Positions 24,968 to 33,770 of a DNA stretch of 64,000 bases are shown here, piece by piece. Within the stretch, counting starts at the first letter, position 1. Each line of letters opens with the position of its first letter. Both the position numbers and the translations under genes were made by a program. The stretch covers positions 1 to 64,000 of the forward strand of contig CAZCRT010000018.1 of NCBI GenBank assembly GCA_964501185.1. The letters are read 5' to 3'. Under the pieces are notes generated by a model. It searched no databases and was not told where the DNA came from. It was given only the letters and a program-made list of their open reading frames with translations. This DNA is from BS150m-G50 sp964501185 [NCBI: uncultured Bacteroidia bacterium]. Lineage in GTDB: Bacteria; CAIWAD01; BS150m-G50.

Positions 24968-25476
24968 CACCACGAAGAGCGCGAAGTCCACGAAGACGAG
25001 AATGACAGACAGATAAGAGATCAGACTTGATCAAAGAACATAACGTTTAATCCCATCTTTTAGCCTGACCATATTGAAGTTGATCAGAAGACCGATGCTA
25101 ATCCCGGTAAGTCTCAAACAGGTTAGTATCTGTGCCTGGTGGATTCTCATAATCTGGTCAACACTCTTCAGCTCAATCAACAACTTATCCTCTACCATTA
25201 GATCAATACGATATCCACAATCAAGAACTACATCTTTGTAATGAACAGGTAATGGATATTGTGATCGGAAAGCAATGCCCTGATTACCTAACTCATAAAC
25301 CAGACATCGTTCATATGTTGATTCCAATAATCCTGGACCAAGTTCTCGATGTACTTCCAGTGCGCAGCCTATCACTCTATGCGATAACTCGTCAAATTCC
25401 ATGTTGTAAAGCTTTGCTGTACTTCAAACTAATCTCTTTGCCTTCGTGTGTTTCGTGAAGCGCAGCACTTCGTGGT
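24968..25476. mobile_element. CACGAAG inverted-repeat cassette carrying a GxxExxY gene
   Basis: The left end (24968-25000) is CACCACGAAG followed by further CGAAG units; the right end (25442-25476) is the inverted equivalent, ending CTTCGTGGT. Terminal inverted repeat ACCACGAAG sits at 24969-24977 and 25468-25476. The only gene inside encodes a GxxExxY protein. A second, gene-less copy of such ends lies at 33519-33768. Mobility is inferred from structure; no transposase is visible. Confidence 0.6.
25031..25402 (-). CDS. GxxExxY protein (PD-(D/E)XK-like fold)
   Basis: A 123-aa protein of the widespread GxxExxY family, whose naming motif is seen as GLLESTY near residue 22. The chain then shows YPLPVHYKDVVLD, GYRIDLMVEDKLLIELKSVD and QAQILTCLRLTGISIGLLINF. 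The D-x(n)-ELK arrangement (RIDLMVEDKLLIELK) is the core of the PD-(D/E)XK nuclease fold to which the family is related, but its biological role is unknown. In environmental genomes these genes are commonly found, as here, between arrays of CACGAAG repeats. The insertion-like setting and lack of operon partners support an accessory, mobile nature. Confidence 0.85.
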   Translation of the reverse strand: MEFDELSHRVIGCALEVHRELGPGLLESTYERCLVYELGNQGIAFRSQYPLPVHYKDVVLDCGYRIDLMVEDKLLIELKSVDQIMRIHQAQILTCLRLTGISIGLLINFNMVRLKDGIKRYVL

Positions 25477-25486
25477 AAATTGTCCT

Positions 25487-25510
25487 AAAAGGGGGCCGGA
25501 GCCCCCTTTT
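25487..25510. terminator. Bidirectional terminator
   Basis: AAAAGGGGGC (25487-25496), loop CGGA, GCCCCCTTTT (25501-25510). It is a perfect palindrome with A- and T-tracts on both sides. It lies 10 bp past the stop of the large secreted-protein gene on the minus strand. Confidence 0.85.
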
Positions 25511-25519
25511 GAGGGAGAA

Positions 25520-28500
25520 TCAGTCGTGACTGGGACAGATTGGTCCTTCAGGGTCGTCGAGTAGCATCGTGACCCGGTAGTAACAGGCACCTGCGGGAGG
25601 ATCGGTGTCGATCCAGCTGTCGCCACAGGGTCCCAGTTCTATCAGCGGTTCTGAACCAAAGTCATATGGATCTGTGCTGCGATAAACCTTGAAGCCGTTC
25701 AGGATATGACCACCGGGATCGGGATTAAATGAGAGAGCCGGTTGGTCAGAACTGGTCCAGTAGAGTTCCAGATTCATATGAGGCGGAGGTTGCGGCACTG
25801 CTGCTGTCAGTGGATGTGTGTAGCTGTTCCCGCGCGTGCTCCGGCCATTCCATAGAATGGGGAAATCGCTCAGCAGGGAATAGCTGGTCAGATCATTGCC
25901 ATTGAGGATGATTACTTCCGTATCGTGGCCCGCCAGGTGGCGGAAATGCACCTGATCTGCCTGTCCGGTATCCTGTATCAACCAGGGAAGGAATTCACCG
26001 TAGCAGGGTTGCCCGTCAGCCTGCAGCAGGGCAACACCCTGCCCCGTTCCTGAAACAAAGTATTCATAGATACCATCATCATCAATATCGGCACTATGCA
26101 ATGCGGTAAGCCCCTCTGATGGGAGCGGTAACTCATCAGCACCAATCCGGATGAAGTCCTCAGCAATAGAACCGACCACAACCTGTTGTCCGTTATAAAT
26201 TGGCGTCACCGATTCCTGAACCAGGCCCGGTTGCGGATGATAGTACTCCCCGAAAGACATGGTGTTGACATCAAAAGCGAAAACATACCAGCCATCAGTA
26301 GTGGGCAGAAGCAGATCATACCAGCCATCCCAGTTCAGATCGGCGGCCATCGGTTGCCCCAGCGTTTCACCGTAGGGATCCTGCCAGTCAAGCAGTACCG
26401 TCCCGGCGTGATTACAGATGAGGAGGTTATCTGAGCAGGTTAGTGCCATTAACGGAAGTTGTTCGTTGGGCAGAACACAACCCTGTTCCGGTATGAAGGG
26501 AATCAGTGATGTATATCCATATACATCATCAGGAAGGTCATAATGGAAAATCCAGCTCTCACCGGTTCCATTAACAGCCTCCACGAAGAAAATGACCTTA
26601 TCATTCATTTCGAAGGTTAGCGGACCTTTATCGGGATAAGAAATCACTGAGATATCTCCTGTCTCAATATCAATCATATCCCAGAAATGAGTACCGTAGG
26701 TATAGCTGACAGTATGGAGTAACAATATCGGTTCAGTTTCCGCAATCCAGGCATCTGCTATCCATCCATTGTGAACGGTCCAGTCTTCGAGTGCTATTTC
26801 CCCATCCCACACGACAGTGTAGTGACTTCCCTGCCAGAAGACAGAACCCCTGTCGCAACTGAACTGACCATCGTTTCCGAGTTGCAGTTGTGCCATGCCT
26901 GTTGGTGGAAGCGTACGGCCGAGTGATACCTGCTGCTGAATAACTGTATCCTGATCAGTAGAGGTAACAGTGACCATACAATCTATCAGTGTGCCCAATT
27001 CACTCACCGGGGCGGAGGGAAGATCAGGTATAATACAGTCACCAGTTTCACCACCTGCGAGATTAGCGCTTCCAGCTTCCTGAAGACCATCCATTTCAAT
27101 TGCGACAACAAAATCACCGTCATTGTAGCCATAATTCCAGAGCCTGGTTTTAGCGATACCATCGAGGTCAATTGAACACTCCTGCAGCAGCAGGCCAAGC
27201 GGTGGCATACCCTGCCAGATGATTTCCATTTCGCCACCTTCCGGAGTGACGACAATCTCCTGCAGTTCGTGAGGATGATTGCGCCCCTCTTCCCACTCCT
27301 GGAAATCGAGACTGTCCACACCATGCCAGGGAAAGGCGTAATTGTCACCGTGGTCGGGGTGAACCGCCGGTATCGACTGGACCGACAGCTGGTGATTCCA
27401 GCTTGATACAGTGATATCACAGAGGTAACTGCAGGCATCTGCGCGATGGCCTTTGTAGAAATTCTGCGACTGGTCGAAACAGCTGACAGTACGCATCCGA
27501 TCCGGGTCGCGGGGGTCGGGAAGTATCAGGCGGTCTTCTTCACTGAAGCTGAATGTCAGTTCCTCACCGACCTCTACCAGCTCCGGTTGCCACCAGCCGA
27601 GACACTGTTCTATATAGGGGTCTACCCAGGCGGGTTGCCAGTATCTAATTACTTCCTGAACATTAGGTGGCCCCTGCCATCCTTCACAGAGCAGGTGCGC
27701 CCGGCCGATGCTGTTATTCAGCGGATCCAGCTCGCCATAGCCAAGGGTGCCGAAGATCATACGACAGATTTCACCACTGCTGAGCAGTTGATGAGTAGAC
27801 CAGATATTGGCGGAAATATGGCTCTCCTCGACTCCGACCGGCATCGCCCAGGCATCTGCATGTGCTGCCGATACTCCCCAGAGCAGCATGAAGACGTTGT
27901 AAGTATCGGTCTCCGTGCTGAAACCCAGCTCCTCGATACGGGGGGAGATCAGCTGCAGTATCCCCTCTGATGTATAGTTATCAAGTTCATCTTCGGTGAG
28001 TGGCAGCAGCAGGGGATAGGGAATGTTATTATTCCAGCCCTCAGTAATCCAGCCGGGGTGTTCCGGGTCATATTCACCACGCAGATCATCCGGAATAACA
28101 TTGATACCACCGTTACCGTTCTGACCAGCATAAGCGAAGTGATCACGGACTGAAAGCTGGTTAGTCTCTCCCTCTGTATGAGGAGGTGTTAGTGAAACAC
28201 CGTTGCCAAATAGTGCCTGGTGAAACACCGGTACTACTTCATTGACATTAAACCCGTACCATCCGGTCATATCAAGCGGCGCCAGCGGCACTATGGCAAT
28301 ACGGTAATCGCCCGCAACCTGATAGTGCCAGTCACGGCTGTCCAGCCGCCTGGATTCCAGCCAGTCACGGTATTCCCCCCGGCTGGTGGCACCGGGCCAG
28401 GTATCCTCCGGTGGTACTCCATCCGACAACAACAGATCGGAAGCAACCAGTGCCCCTTCAAGGCTGTTACGGATGCCATATCTCGCATAATACAGGACTT

Positions 28501-28729
28501 CAGCTACAATATCGTTGACCACTGGATAACCCGCCTCCAGTTCATAGAGCTGAAAGTCCTCACTGCCCCGCACAACACGCAGCAGGGATGTTTCTCCCAG
28601 GTGGGTATCAAATACCTGGATAGTGTCGCTGAACGTGACACCATTGACAAGACGGGTATCACTCGCCGGTGAAACACCCGCCAGCAGTAAAACAGTTAAA
28701 CTGCTAATTAACAGCATCTTCCTTCCCAT
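25520..28729 (-). CDS. Large secreted protein with FG-GAP-like and FN3-like regions
   Basis: A 1069-aa exported protein; the signal peptide LLISSLTVLLLAGVSPAS follows an AGGAGG ribosome site and the start MGRKML. The first 500 residues are a globular domain with aromatic- and Cys-rich stretches. Its layout somewhat recalls secreted M6-type metallopeptidases, but no HExxH is present; the corresponding region reads GEICRMIFGTLGYGELD. Residues about 620-960 contain beta-propeller-like blades with FG-GAP-like Asp-rich loops (DLNWDGWYDLLL, DIDDDGIYEY). The C-terminus (NGFKVYRSTDPYDFG, YYRVTML) is a fibronectin III-like domain. There is no NYPNPFNP tail. The function is unknown; an inactive peptidase-like surface protein is one possibility. 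Confidence 0.75.
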   Translation of the reverse strand: MGRKMLLISSLTVLLLAGVSPASDTRLVNGVTFSDTIQVFDTHLGETSLLRVVRGSEDFQLYELEAGYPVVNDIVAEVLYYARYGIRNSLEGALVASDLLLSDGVPPEDTWPGATSRGEYRDWLESRRLDSRDWHYQVAGDYRIAIVPLAPLDMTGWYGFNVNEVVPVFHQALFGNGVSLTPPHTEGETNQLSVRDHFAYAGQNGNGGINVIPDDLRGEYDPEHPGWITEGWNNNIPYPLLLPLTEDELDNYTSEGILQLISPRIEELGFSTETDTYNVFMLLWGVSAAHADAWAMPVGVEESHISANIWSTHQLLSSGEICRMIFGTLGYGELDPLNNSIGRAHLLCEGWQGPPNVQEVIRYWQPAWVDPYIEQCLGWWQPELVEVGEELTFSFSEEDRLILPDPRDPDRMRTVSCFDQSQNFYKGHRADACSYLCDITVSSWNHQLSVQSIPAVHPDHGDNYAFPWHGVDSLDFQEWEEGRNHPHELQEIVVTPEGGEMEIIWQGMPPLGLLLQECSIDLDGIAKTRLWNYGYNDGDFVVAIEMDGLQEAGSANLAGGETGDCIIPDLPSAPVSELGTLIDCMVTVTSTDQDTVIQQQVSLGRTLPPTGMAQLQLGNDGQFSCDRGSVFWQGSHYTVVWDGEIALEDWTVHNGWIADAWIAETEPILLLHTVSYTYGTHFWDMIDIETGDISVISYPDKGPLTFEMNDKVIFFVEAVNGTGESWIFHYDLPDDVYGYTSLIPFIPEQGCVLPNEQLPLMALTCSDNLLICNHAGTVLLDWQDPYGETLGQPMAADLNWDGWYDLLLPTTDGWYVFAFDVNTMSFGEYYHPQPGLVQESVTPIYNGQQVVVGSIAEDFIRIGADELPLPSEGLTALHSADIDDDGIYEYFVSGTGQGVALLQADGQPCYGEFLPWLIQDTGQADQVHFRHLAGHDTEVIILNGNDLTSYSLLSDFPILWNGRSTRGNSYTHPLTAAVPQPPPHMNLELYWTSSDQPALSFNPDPGGHILNGFKVYRSTDPYDFGSEPLIELGPCGDSWIDTDPPAGACYYRVTMLLDDPEGPICPSHD

Positions 28730-28930
28730 ACCGCCTCCTGAGCTGAAGTAATTTTCATAATCTTCCACAATGCAGTTGCTTAACAAGCAATAGTCATGCC
28801 AGTGGAATAACTGCTGTGCTGTATAGATAAGTTTAATAATAACAACAGTTATTTTATGGGAAGAGAGCATTTTACCTGCCAAGAGTGTCAATGTTGTGCC
28901 AGAAATGGCAATACTATGATTTTACAGATT

Positions 28931-30406
28931 TTAGGGTAGGTACAGGGCTCGAGCTCTTCGGGGGGAAGCACCTTCCGGTGTAGCGGTAATAAAATAGATG
29001 CCACCACTCAACAGCTCCGGTTGCCACAGAATCTGCTGCCAACCGGCAGGGAGCTGTTCATTCCAGACAGCGACCTCCCTGCCCAGCAGATCGTGTACTT
29101 CGATCCTGACTTCACCAGCCTGCTTCAGCTGCAGTTGCATTCGGCAGCTGCCATTAAATGGGTTGGGAAAAACCTGCAGTTCAGAGCTGATCGGCAACTG
29201 CGGATTGAATACTGTCTCGAGTTCGTCCGGCAGCAGTTTCAAGTGGATTCCGTCCCAGTCCTGCCAGATCAGGTGTAACTGTTCACTGTCTGGCAGCAGA
29301 AAGAAAGGGCGGTTGGTGTGAATACCTGCCTGATAACTCCAGATCACTGAATCGGGATAACCGAAGAATATTTCACAATCCAGACCCTCCAGGCTGTCCT
29401 TCTGCATGATCCAATCTGCCCCATCATCACCAAAGGGAACTACAAGTTGTACGTTACTTAATGAATTGTAGAAATGTACCGGAGGTCCTGTTAAACCATC
29501 CTGATTAAAACGTTGATAATAGCACTCTTCCTGGGAATTGAACACGAGCGAACGATCAGACCAATAGCCTGAGATACACCACTCATCTTCATCTTCGGTA
29601 ACAATGGTATCTGTCCAGGATGTTTCAAGAGCCAGTATGTCAAAACGTCGAAGGAGAATAAAATCATAAATCTGTTCTTCCAGTATATTCAGAGCTTCAC
29701 CATCCTGATGAGAACTGATTATCGTATAACCAATATCCGCAGTCAGACTACTGTCCTGCTCCGGTCCGATAACTGTTGCACTGTTCAGATGACAGAGCAG
29801 AAAACCGTCACCCCGTGATGCCAGGGCAAACCGGTTGCTGTATTCCGGGTTGGGATAGGGGCCGATTTCGCGCACTGCTTCACCGTCGGGGCTATACCAG
29901 CGACCGGTCCAGGCAGATTCACCAGAGAAATCGTCCCAGACAATGATTATACCAGCTTCACTGGCCACCATCATATGTTCCTGCATCGCTTCGCTGTAAT
30001 CAGGATCAGACTCTGATGTCATCACATTGTGCCAGAGGGTTTCCCCATTGAAGTCAATGGCGTACATCTCCCAGTGGCGCTCAGGATAGGTGTGTATAGT
30101 CAGCACATAACAACGATCTGATACTATCCGCACTTGAACAGGTGCACCAACAGCATTAATGGAGTCGGAATAGAAGTGATTGAAGAGAATTTCAGGCTGT
30201 GAGTCGAATAAATGATATGAAAGTACCCAGGGTGTTATTCCACCACCCCCAGCCAGAATATTGGTAAAAATAATCACCCGCTCATCCGGTGTCATCACAG
30301 CCAAGGGATAATCGCTGGACTGATCGGGGTTGAGAATCCACTCCCCCCATCCGCTCAACGGCAGCAGTAAAAGCAGTATCAATGGCAGGATAAACAGACG
30401 GATCAT
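28931..30406 (-). CDS. Secreted protein with divergent sorting-type tail
   Basis: A 491-aa exported protein with signal peptide LFILPLILLLLLPLSGWG. The body is a run of beta strands with no recognised motif (repeated W/Y-D-rich strands, as in propellers). The last 80 residues form an Ig-like domain of the type found as C-terminal sorting or FlgD-like domains: VFPNPFNGSCRMQL, VRIEVHDLLGREVAVW and GGIYFITATPEG. It differs from the other three tails in this window by PNPFNGS in place of PNPFNPT and by ending RRARALYLP. The start MIRLFIL was chosen for its signal peptide; an ATG 45 bp upstream lacks one. The specific role is unknown. Confidence 0.7.
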   Translation of the reverse strand: MIRLFILPLILLLLLPLSGWGEWILNPDQSSDYPLAVMTPDERVIIFTNILAGGGGITPWVLSYHLFDSQPEILFNHFYSDSINAVGAPVQVRIVSDRCYVLTIHTYPERHWEMYAIDFNGETLWHNVMTSESDPDYSEAMQEHMMVASEAGIIIVWDDFSGESAWTGRWYSPDGEAVREIGPYPNPEYSNRFALASRGDGFLLCHLNSATVIGPEQDSSLTADIGYTIISSHQDGEALNILEEQIYDFILLRRFDILALETSWTDTIVTEDEDEWCISGYWSDRSLVFNSQEECYYQRFNQDGLTGPPVHFYNSLSNVQLVVPFGDDGADWIMQKDSLEGLDCEIFFGYPDSVIWSYQAGIHTNRPFFLLPDSEQLHLIWQDWDGIHLKLLPDELETVFNPQLPISSELQVFPNPFNGSCRMQLQLKQAGEVRIEVHDLLGREVAVWNEQLPAGWQQILWQPELLSGGIYFITATPEGASPRRARALYLP

Positions 30407-30610
30407 TTCAGTCACTTCGGATTGTTTTTTGTTTCCAACTAAACCGGACAACAGGTTTGTTCCTTACCGGTCAGTGCTGGAGAAGATAGTGCTTCCCCCG
30501 ATAAAAAGCTAACTCGGAACCGGAGGAAGAAACTGCGAAGATTGGAGGGAGTAGTGATGTCGGTCGTTAGAGGTCACACAAAACTGGTACTAAGGTCTCC
30601 AAACCTCTAC

Positions 30611-31114
30611 TCAGTCCCGCTTGACATCCTTCAACAGATACACCTGCCCTCGATCATCCGGTCCATTCAGGCCGGGCAGCTCAGCGATGAGCTCAAACCC
30701 ACTGCTCTCATAGAATGCGATTGCATCCTCGTCACCCGCATAGGTTGCCACATACAGGCTGCAAACACCGGCACTCCTGGCCCTGATCTCCGCGTCCTGC
30801 ATCAGCTGTTTACCATGGCCCTGCCTGCGGTGATCCCTGACCACACCCAGATCCAGCACTTCAGCGTAGCCCTGATGCACAAGGTGATCTTCGATCAGGA
30901 GACAGTATAATCCGAGGGGTTGTTTTCCGGGAAGGTGGGTACCATAGAATCTGCCGCCACAACCGAAGCGTCGGGATATCTTCCGCTGCAGCCACTCTAC
31001 ATGCTCCCGGTTCTGCATACTGAACCAGCTGCCGGCTTCTATTTCTGACATCAATTCGAGGAAGTCTGTTCGGATTTCTTCCTCTGTGAGTTCAGTTATA
31101 ATCGTAGTGGTCAT
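30611..31114 (-). CDS. GNAT-family N-acetyltransferase
   Basis: A cytoplasmic acetyl-CoA-dependent acyltransferase of unknown substrate, 167 aa. The acetyl-CoA-binding motif A is seen as VVRDHRRQGHGKQLMQDAE (R/Q-x-x-G-x-G type) near residue 90, followed by motif B with DEDAIAFYESSGFE, which gives the typical AxxFYxxxGF signature. The N-terminal 60 residues are less conserved, as usual. It lies between two secreted-protein genes in the same direction but with spacers above 25 bp; no operon partner hints at its substrate. Confidence 0.88.
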   Translation of the reverse strand: MTTTIITELTEEEIRTDFLELMSEIEAGSWFSMQNREHVEWLQRKISRRFGCGGRFYGTHLPGKQPLGLYCLLIEDHLVHQGYAEVLDLGVVRDHRRQGHGKQLMQDAEIRARSAGVCSLYVATYAGDEDAIAFYESSGFELIAELPGLNGPDDRGQVYLLKDVKRD

Positions 31115-31142
31115 AACAGACTTTTCAATCTTCTGCTGGTTT

Positions 31143-31661
31143 CTACCTTTTCCGGAAAAGGGCTGTCAAGCAGATTTCGTTATCCTCCCCTGACAGGGAG
31201 AGCGCCACAGCTGTCTTCTCTGCTTCCCAGGTAGCCGTATAGGTTAAGTGCCCTTTTTTGACAGCCAGTCCCCAGTTTTCCTTCTGGTCACGATAGAGGT
31301 CCTGACTCCATTGATCATATTCGACCTCAATTGCCCCAAGTTCTGAAATTAAATTCTCTTTCACCCTGTTGTAATCATCAACGTACAGATTCAGCTCTTC
31401 GTGAACTTCGCTGAAAAAGTAAAGTGCATGGTCCAGCTGTTGGTCTTCAAAGTGATAAGCAAGCATTGCTGTCATGTCGAAAACAGTTACTTCTCCGATC
31501 AGAAAATCCAGTTCCTCTTCCCAGACCAGAGGTATCACCTCGGCATTCCGAACTTCTTCAATTGACATACCCCACTGAGTCTGTCGGAAAGTGCAGGTCT
31601 CCTCAGCAGATACAGATTGTATGAGTGCAATTAATACCAATACAGATATCAGCTGTTTCAT
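31143..31661 (-). CDS. Secreted hypothetical protein
   Basis: A 172-aa exported protein with signal peptide LISVLVLIALIQSVSA. After cleavage the mature chain begins EETCTFRQTQWGMSIEEVRNAE. The F-R-x-x-x-WGMS-x-E-x-V signature recurs in small secreted proteins of FCB and other bacteria, where it starts a compact alpha/beta unit. Two further strands (MTAMLAYHFEDQQLDHALYFF) fit that pattern. The function of such proteins is not known to me. The gene follows a strong start context and precedes the GNAT gene by 28 bp, so the two may be co-transcribed. Confidence 0.65.
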   Translation of the reverse strand: MKQLISVLVLIALIQSVSAEETCTFRQTQWGMSIEEVRNAEVIPLVWEEELDFLIGEVTVFDMTAMLAYHFEDQQLDHALYFFSEVHEELNLYVDDYNRVKENLISELGAIEVEYDQWSQDLYRDQKENWGLAVKKGHLTYTATWEAEKTAVALSLSGEDNEICLTALFRKR

Positions 31662-31846
31662 AGTTTTCTCCCTGCAAATAGTGAAACCTACCTGATGATA
31701 TCTCGAATACTTTCCATTCCTGTTCTTACTACCCCTCTACCCGAAACGGTTCCCACTTAATGGACGTCTGTGGGTTCATCTCGTAACAATACCCCCGCTA
31801 AGCAGGTGGCTGGGAGTGTTGGTCGCATCTGACCGGGCGTTGTGGA

Positions 31847-32071
31847 CTACTCTTTGGAACTGTCCTCGCCAGGTTTCAATTTCATCATCAGCCCTGCAAT
31901 ACCGCCACCTACCAGAATCAACGAGAAGCCAGCTCCGCCGCCGAGGATACTCTGGATCTGCTCATAAGCACCGGTTCCACTGAGTGCACGGGATGACATG
32001 ATCATGGTTAATCCCCAGATACAGGAGTTTAGAATGATCACCAGTCCCGCGATTGTTGTGGCCTTTTTCAT
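31847..32071 (-). CDS. Small two-helix membrane protein
   Basis: A 74-aa protein with two hydrophobic segments (IAGLVIILNSCIWGLTMIM and ILGGGAGFSLILVGGGIAGLMM) and a charged tail. The start MKKATT is set by AAGGAGA at seven bases' spacing; an ATG two codons earlier is too close to that site. Gly-rich second helices of this kind occur in many small membrane proteins, so no family is assigned. It sits alone between rmuC and a secreted-protein gene. Confidence 0.6.
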   Translation of the reverse strand: MKKATTIAGLVIILNSCIWGLTMIMSSRALSGTGAYEQIQSILGGGAGFSLILVGGGIAGLMMKLKPGEDSSKE

Positions 32072-32149
32072 GTGCATTCTCCTTCGACTTGTGAAATCTC
32101 GTCTATCTGTCTCACTACTATTCCCTGCCCGCTGTCCGGACGCTTACAT

Positions 32150-33487
32150 CTACTCACCCTCTTCCAACGCACCCTTTTCCCCACTCGGCAGCTCCTGCAC
32201 CTCCTTCAGATTCTTCTGGATGGCGCGGGTGCGTACGGAGACACCGTCGATATGGTTCGAGGCTTCTGACAGCTTCTTCTGCACCTTTTCCAGTTTGTCA
32301 CCGAACTTGCCGAACTCAGTCTTGACCTTGCCCAGTACCTCCCAGACTTCGCTGGATCGCTTCTGGATCGCCAACGTGCGAAATCCCATCTGCAGACTGT
32401 TGAGCAGCGCGGCGAATGTAGTGGGGCCGGCGATCAGCACCCGATACTTCTGCTGCAGCTCCTGCACCAGGCCCGGCTGACGAATTATCTCAGCGTAAAG
32501 CCCTTCCGTGGGGAGAAAGAGAATGGCGAAATCTGTGGTATATGGGGGTTCGATGTATTTGCCACCGATATCACCGGCTGACTTCCTGACTGCGTTCAGC
32601 AGATCTTTGGTAGCAGCTTCAATATGGGGACGCTCAGCGTTCTCCTGCGCGTCCAGCAGACGCTGGTAGTCAGCATCAGGGAACTTTGAGTCAACAGGCA
32701 GCCAGACCGGTTCCTCACCGGCACCCGGCATCTTGATGGCAAACTCTACCGTGTTACGGCTGGCGGGATTGACCTGAACATTGGCCGCATACTGATCCGG
32801 CGCCAGCACCTGCTCCAGCAGCGCTTCCAGGCGGATCTCACCCCAGCCGCCACGGCTCTTGACATTGGTCAGCACCCGCTGCAGGCTGCCGACATCTGTA
32901 GCCAGGTTCTGCATTTCCCCCAGCCCCTTGTGCACCTGCTCCAATCGCTCCGATACAATCTTGAAAGACTCACCCAGCCGCTTTTCCAGCGTACCCTGCA
33001 ACTGCTCATCGACAGTCTTGCGCATCCGTTCCAGCTGCTGTGCATTATCCTCCTGCAGGAGTCTCAGCTTCTCTTCAATGGTAGTGCGCAGTTCACCCAG
33101 CCGTTTTTCATTGGCATCAGTCAGGCCACCGAGCTTCTGCTCATTGCTGCTGGTCAGCTCCTGCAACCGTCTGGCAAAGATGTCCAGCTGGTCTTTCTGC
33201 AGGGTGGCGATCTCACTCATCCGCTGCTGCAGTGAAGCACCGAACTCTGATAATCCCTTACCTGATTCCTGACGCCCGCGACTCGCTTCTGCGGCAGTCT
33301 GCTCCCGCAGTCGTGCCAGCTCTTCACGCAATTCCCGTTCGGTACGCTCCTGACCCTCCGCCAGTTTCAGTAACCGCCCTTCCAGCTCGCCATCACTCTG
33401 CCCGCCACGATGACGCAGCAGCAAAGCCAACAGCACCAGGAGTGCCGTCATAGACAGGATAGCCAGAATCAGGATTGTTAACTGCAT
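32150..33487 (-). CDS. rmuC: DNA recombination protein RmuC homologue
   Basis: A membrane-anchored coiled-coil protein with a PD-(D/E)XK-related nuclease-like domain, linked in E. coli to limiting inversions at short inverted repeats. The 445-aa protein has an N-terminal transmembrane helix (ILILAILSMTALLVLLALLL), a long coiled coil (about 35-190) and the conserved RmuC domain containing SRGGWGEIRLEALLEQVL, WLPVDSKFPDADYQRLL and YTTDFAILFLPTEGLYAE. The start MQLTIL is supported by GGAG at six bases; an earlier ATG lies in a repeat region. It is monocistronic by appearance. Confidence 0.93.
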   Translation of the reverse strand: MQLTILILAILSMTALLVLLALLLRHRGGQSDGELEGRLLKLAEGQERTERELREELARLREQTAAEASRGRQESGKGLSEFGASLQQRMSEIATLQKDQLDIFARRLQELTSSNEQKLGGLTDANEKRLGELRTTIEEKLRLLQEDNAQQLERMRKTVDEQLQGTLEKRLGESFKIVSERLEQVHKGLGEMQNLATDVGSLQRVLTNVKSRGGWGEIRLEALLEQVLAPDQYAANVQVNPASRNTVEFAIKMPGAGEEPVWLPVDSKFPDADYQRLLDAQENAERPHIEAATKDLLNAVRKSAGDIGGKYIEPPYTTDFAILFLPTEGLYAEIIRQPGLVQELQQKYRVLIAGPTTFAALLNSLQMGFRTLAIQKRSSEVWEVLGKVKTEFGKFGDKLEKVQKKLSEASNHIDGVSVRTRAIQKNLKEVQELPSGEKGALEEGE

Positions 33488-33518
33488 GATTACTCCGATG
33501 GATGAAAACCAAAGAAAT

Positions 33519-33768
33519 CTCACCACGAAAGGCATGAAGAACACGAAGAAGAATTATGGTTAAGAAAACCAGAGATTGACTCACACAACTATATGGATGA
33601 GAGAACCATAATACTATTCTGGAAATGTCTCCGCTGTGTACTAAATGGTACAAAACCTCTAGGAATTACTTCTGCAACAAGCATCGCAATGCTTTCCAGC
33701 AATCCTGTTTTCGGTTTTCACTATACTTCTCTTCGTGACCTTCGTGTAGTGTAGCGCTTCGTGGTGAG
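33519..33768. mobile_element. Gene-less CACGAAG inverted-repeat element
   Basis: This 250-bp element has terminal inverted repeats CTCACCACGAA at 33519-33529 and 33758-33768, with subterminal CACGAAG units (33542-33548; inverted at 33731-33747). The interior holds no recognisable gene. The right end lies 2 bp from the glnS stop codon. The ends match those of the GxxExxY cassette at 24968-25476, so this looks like a non-autonomous or emptied copy. Confidence 0.6.
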
Positions 33769-33770
33769 TA

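Noticed and set aside
31662-31846. Possible structured RNA between two small genes
   Set aside because: Some GC-rich complementarity near 31790-31830, but no recognised RNA family, promoter or terminator.
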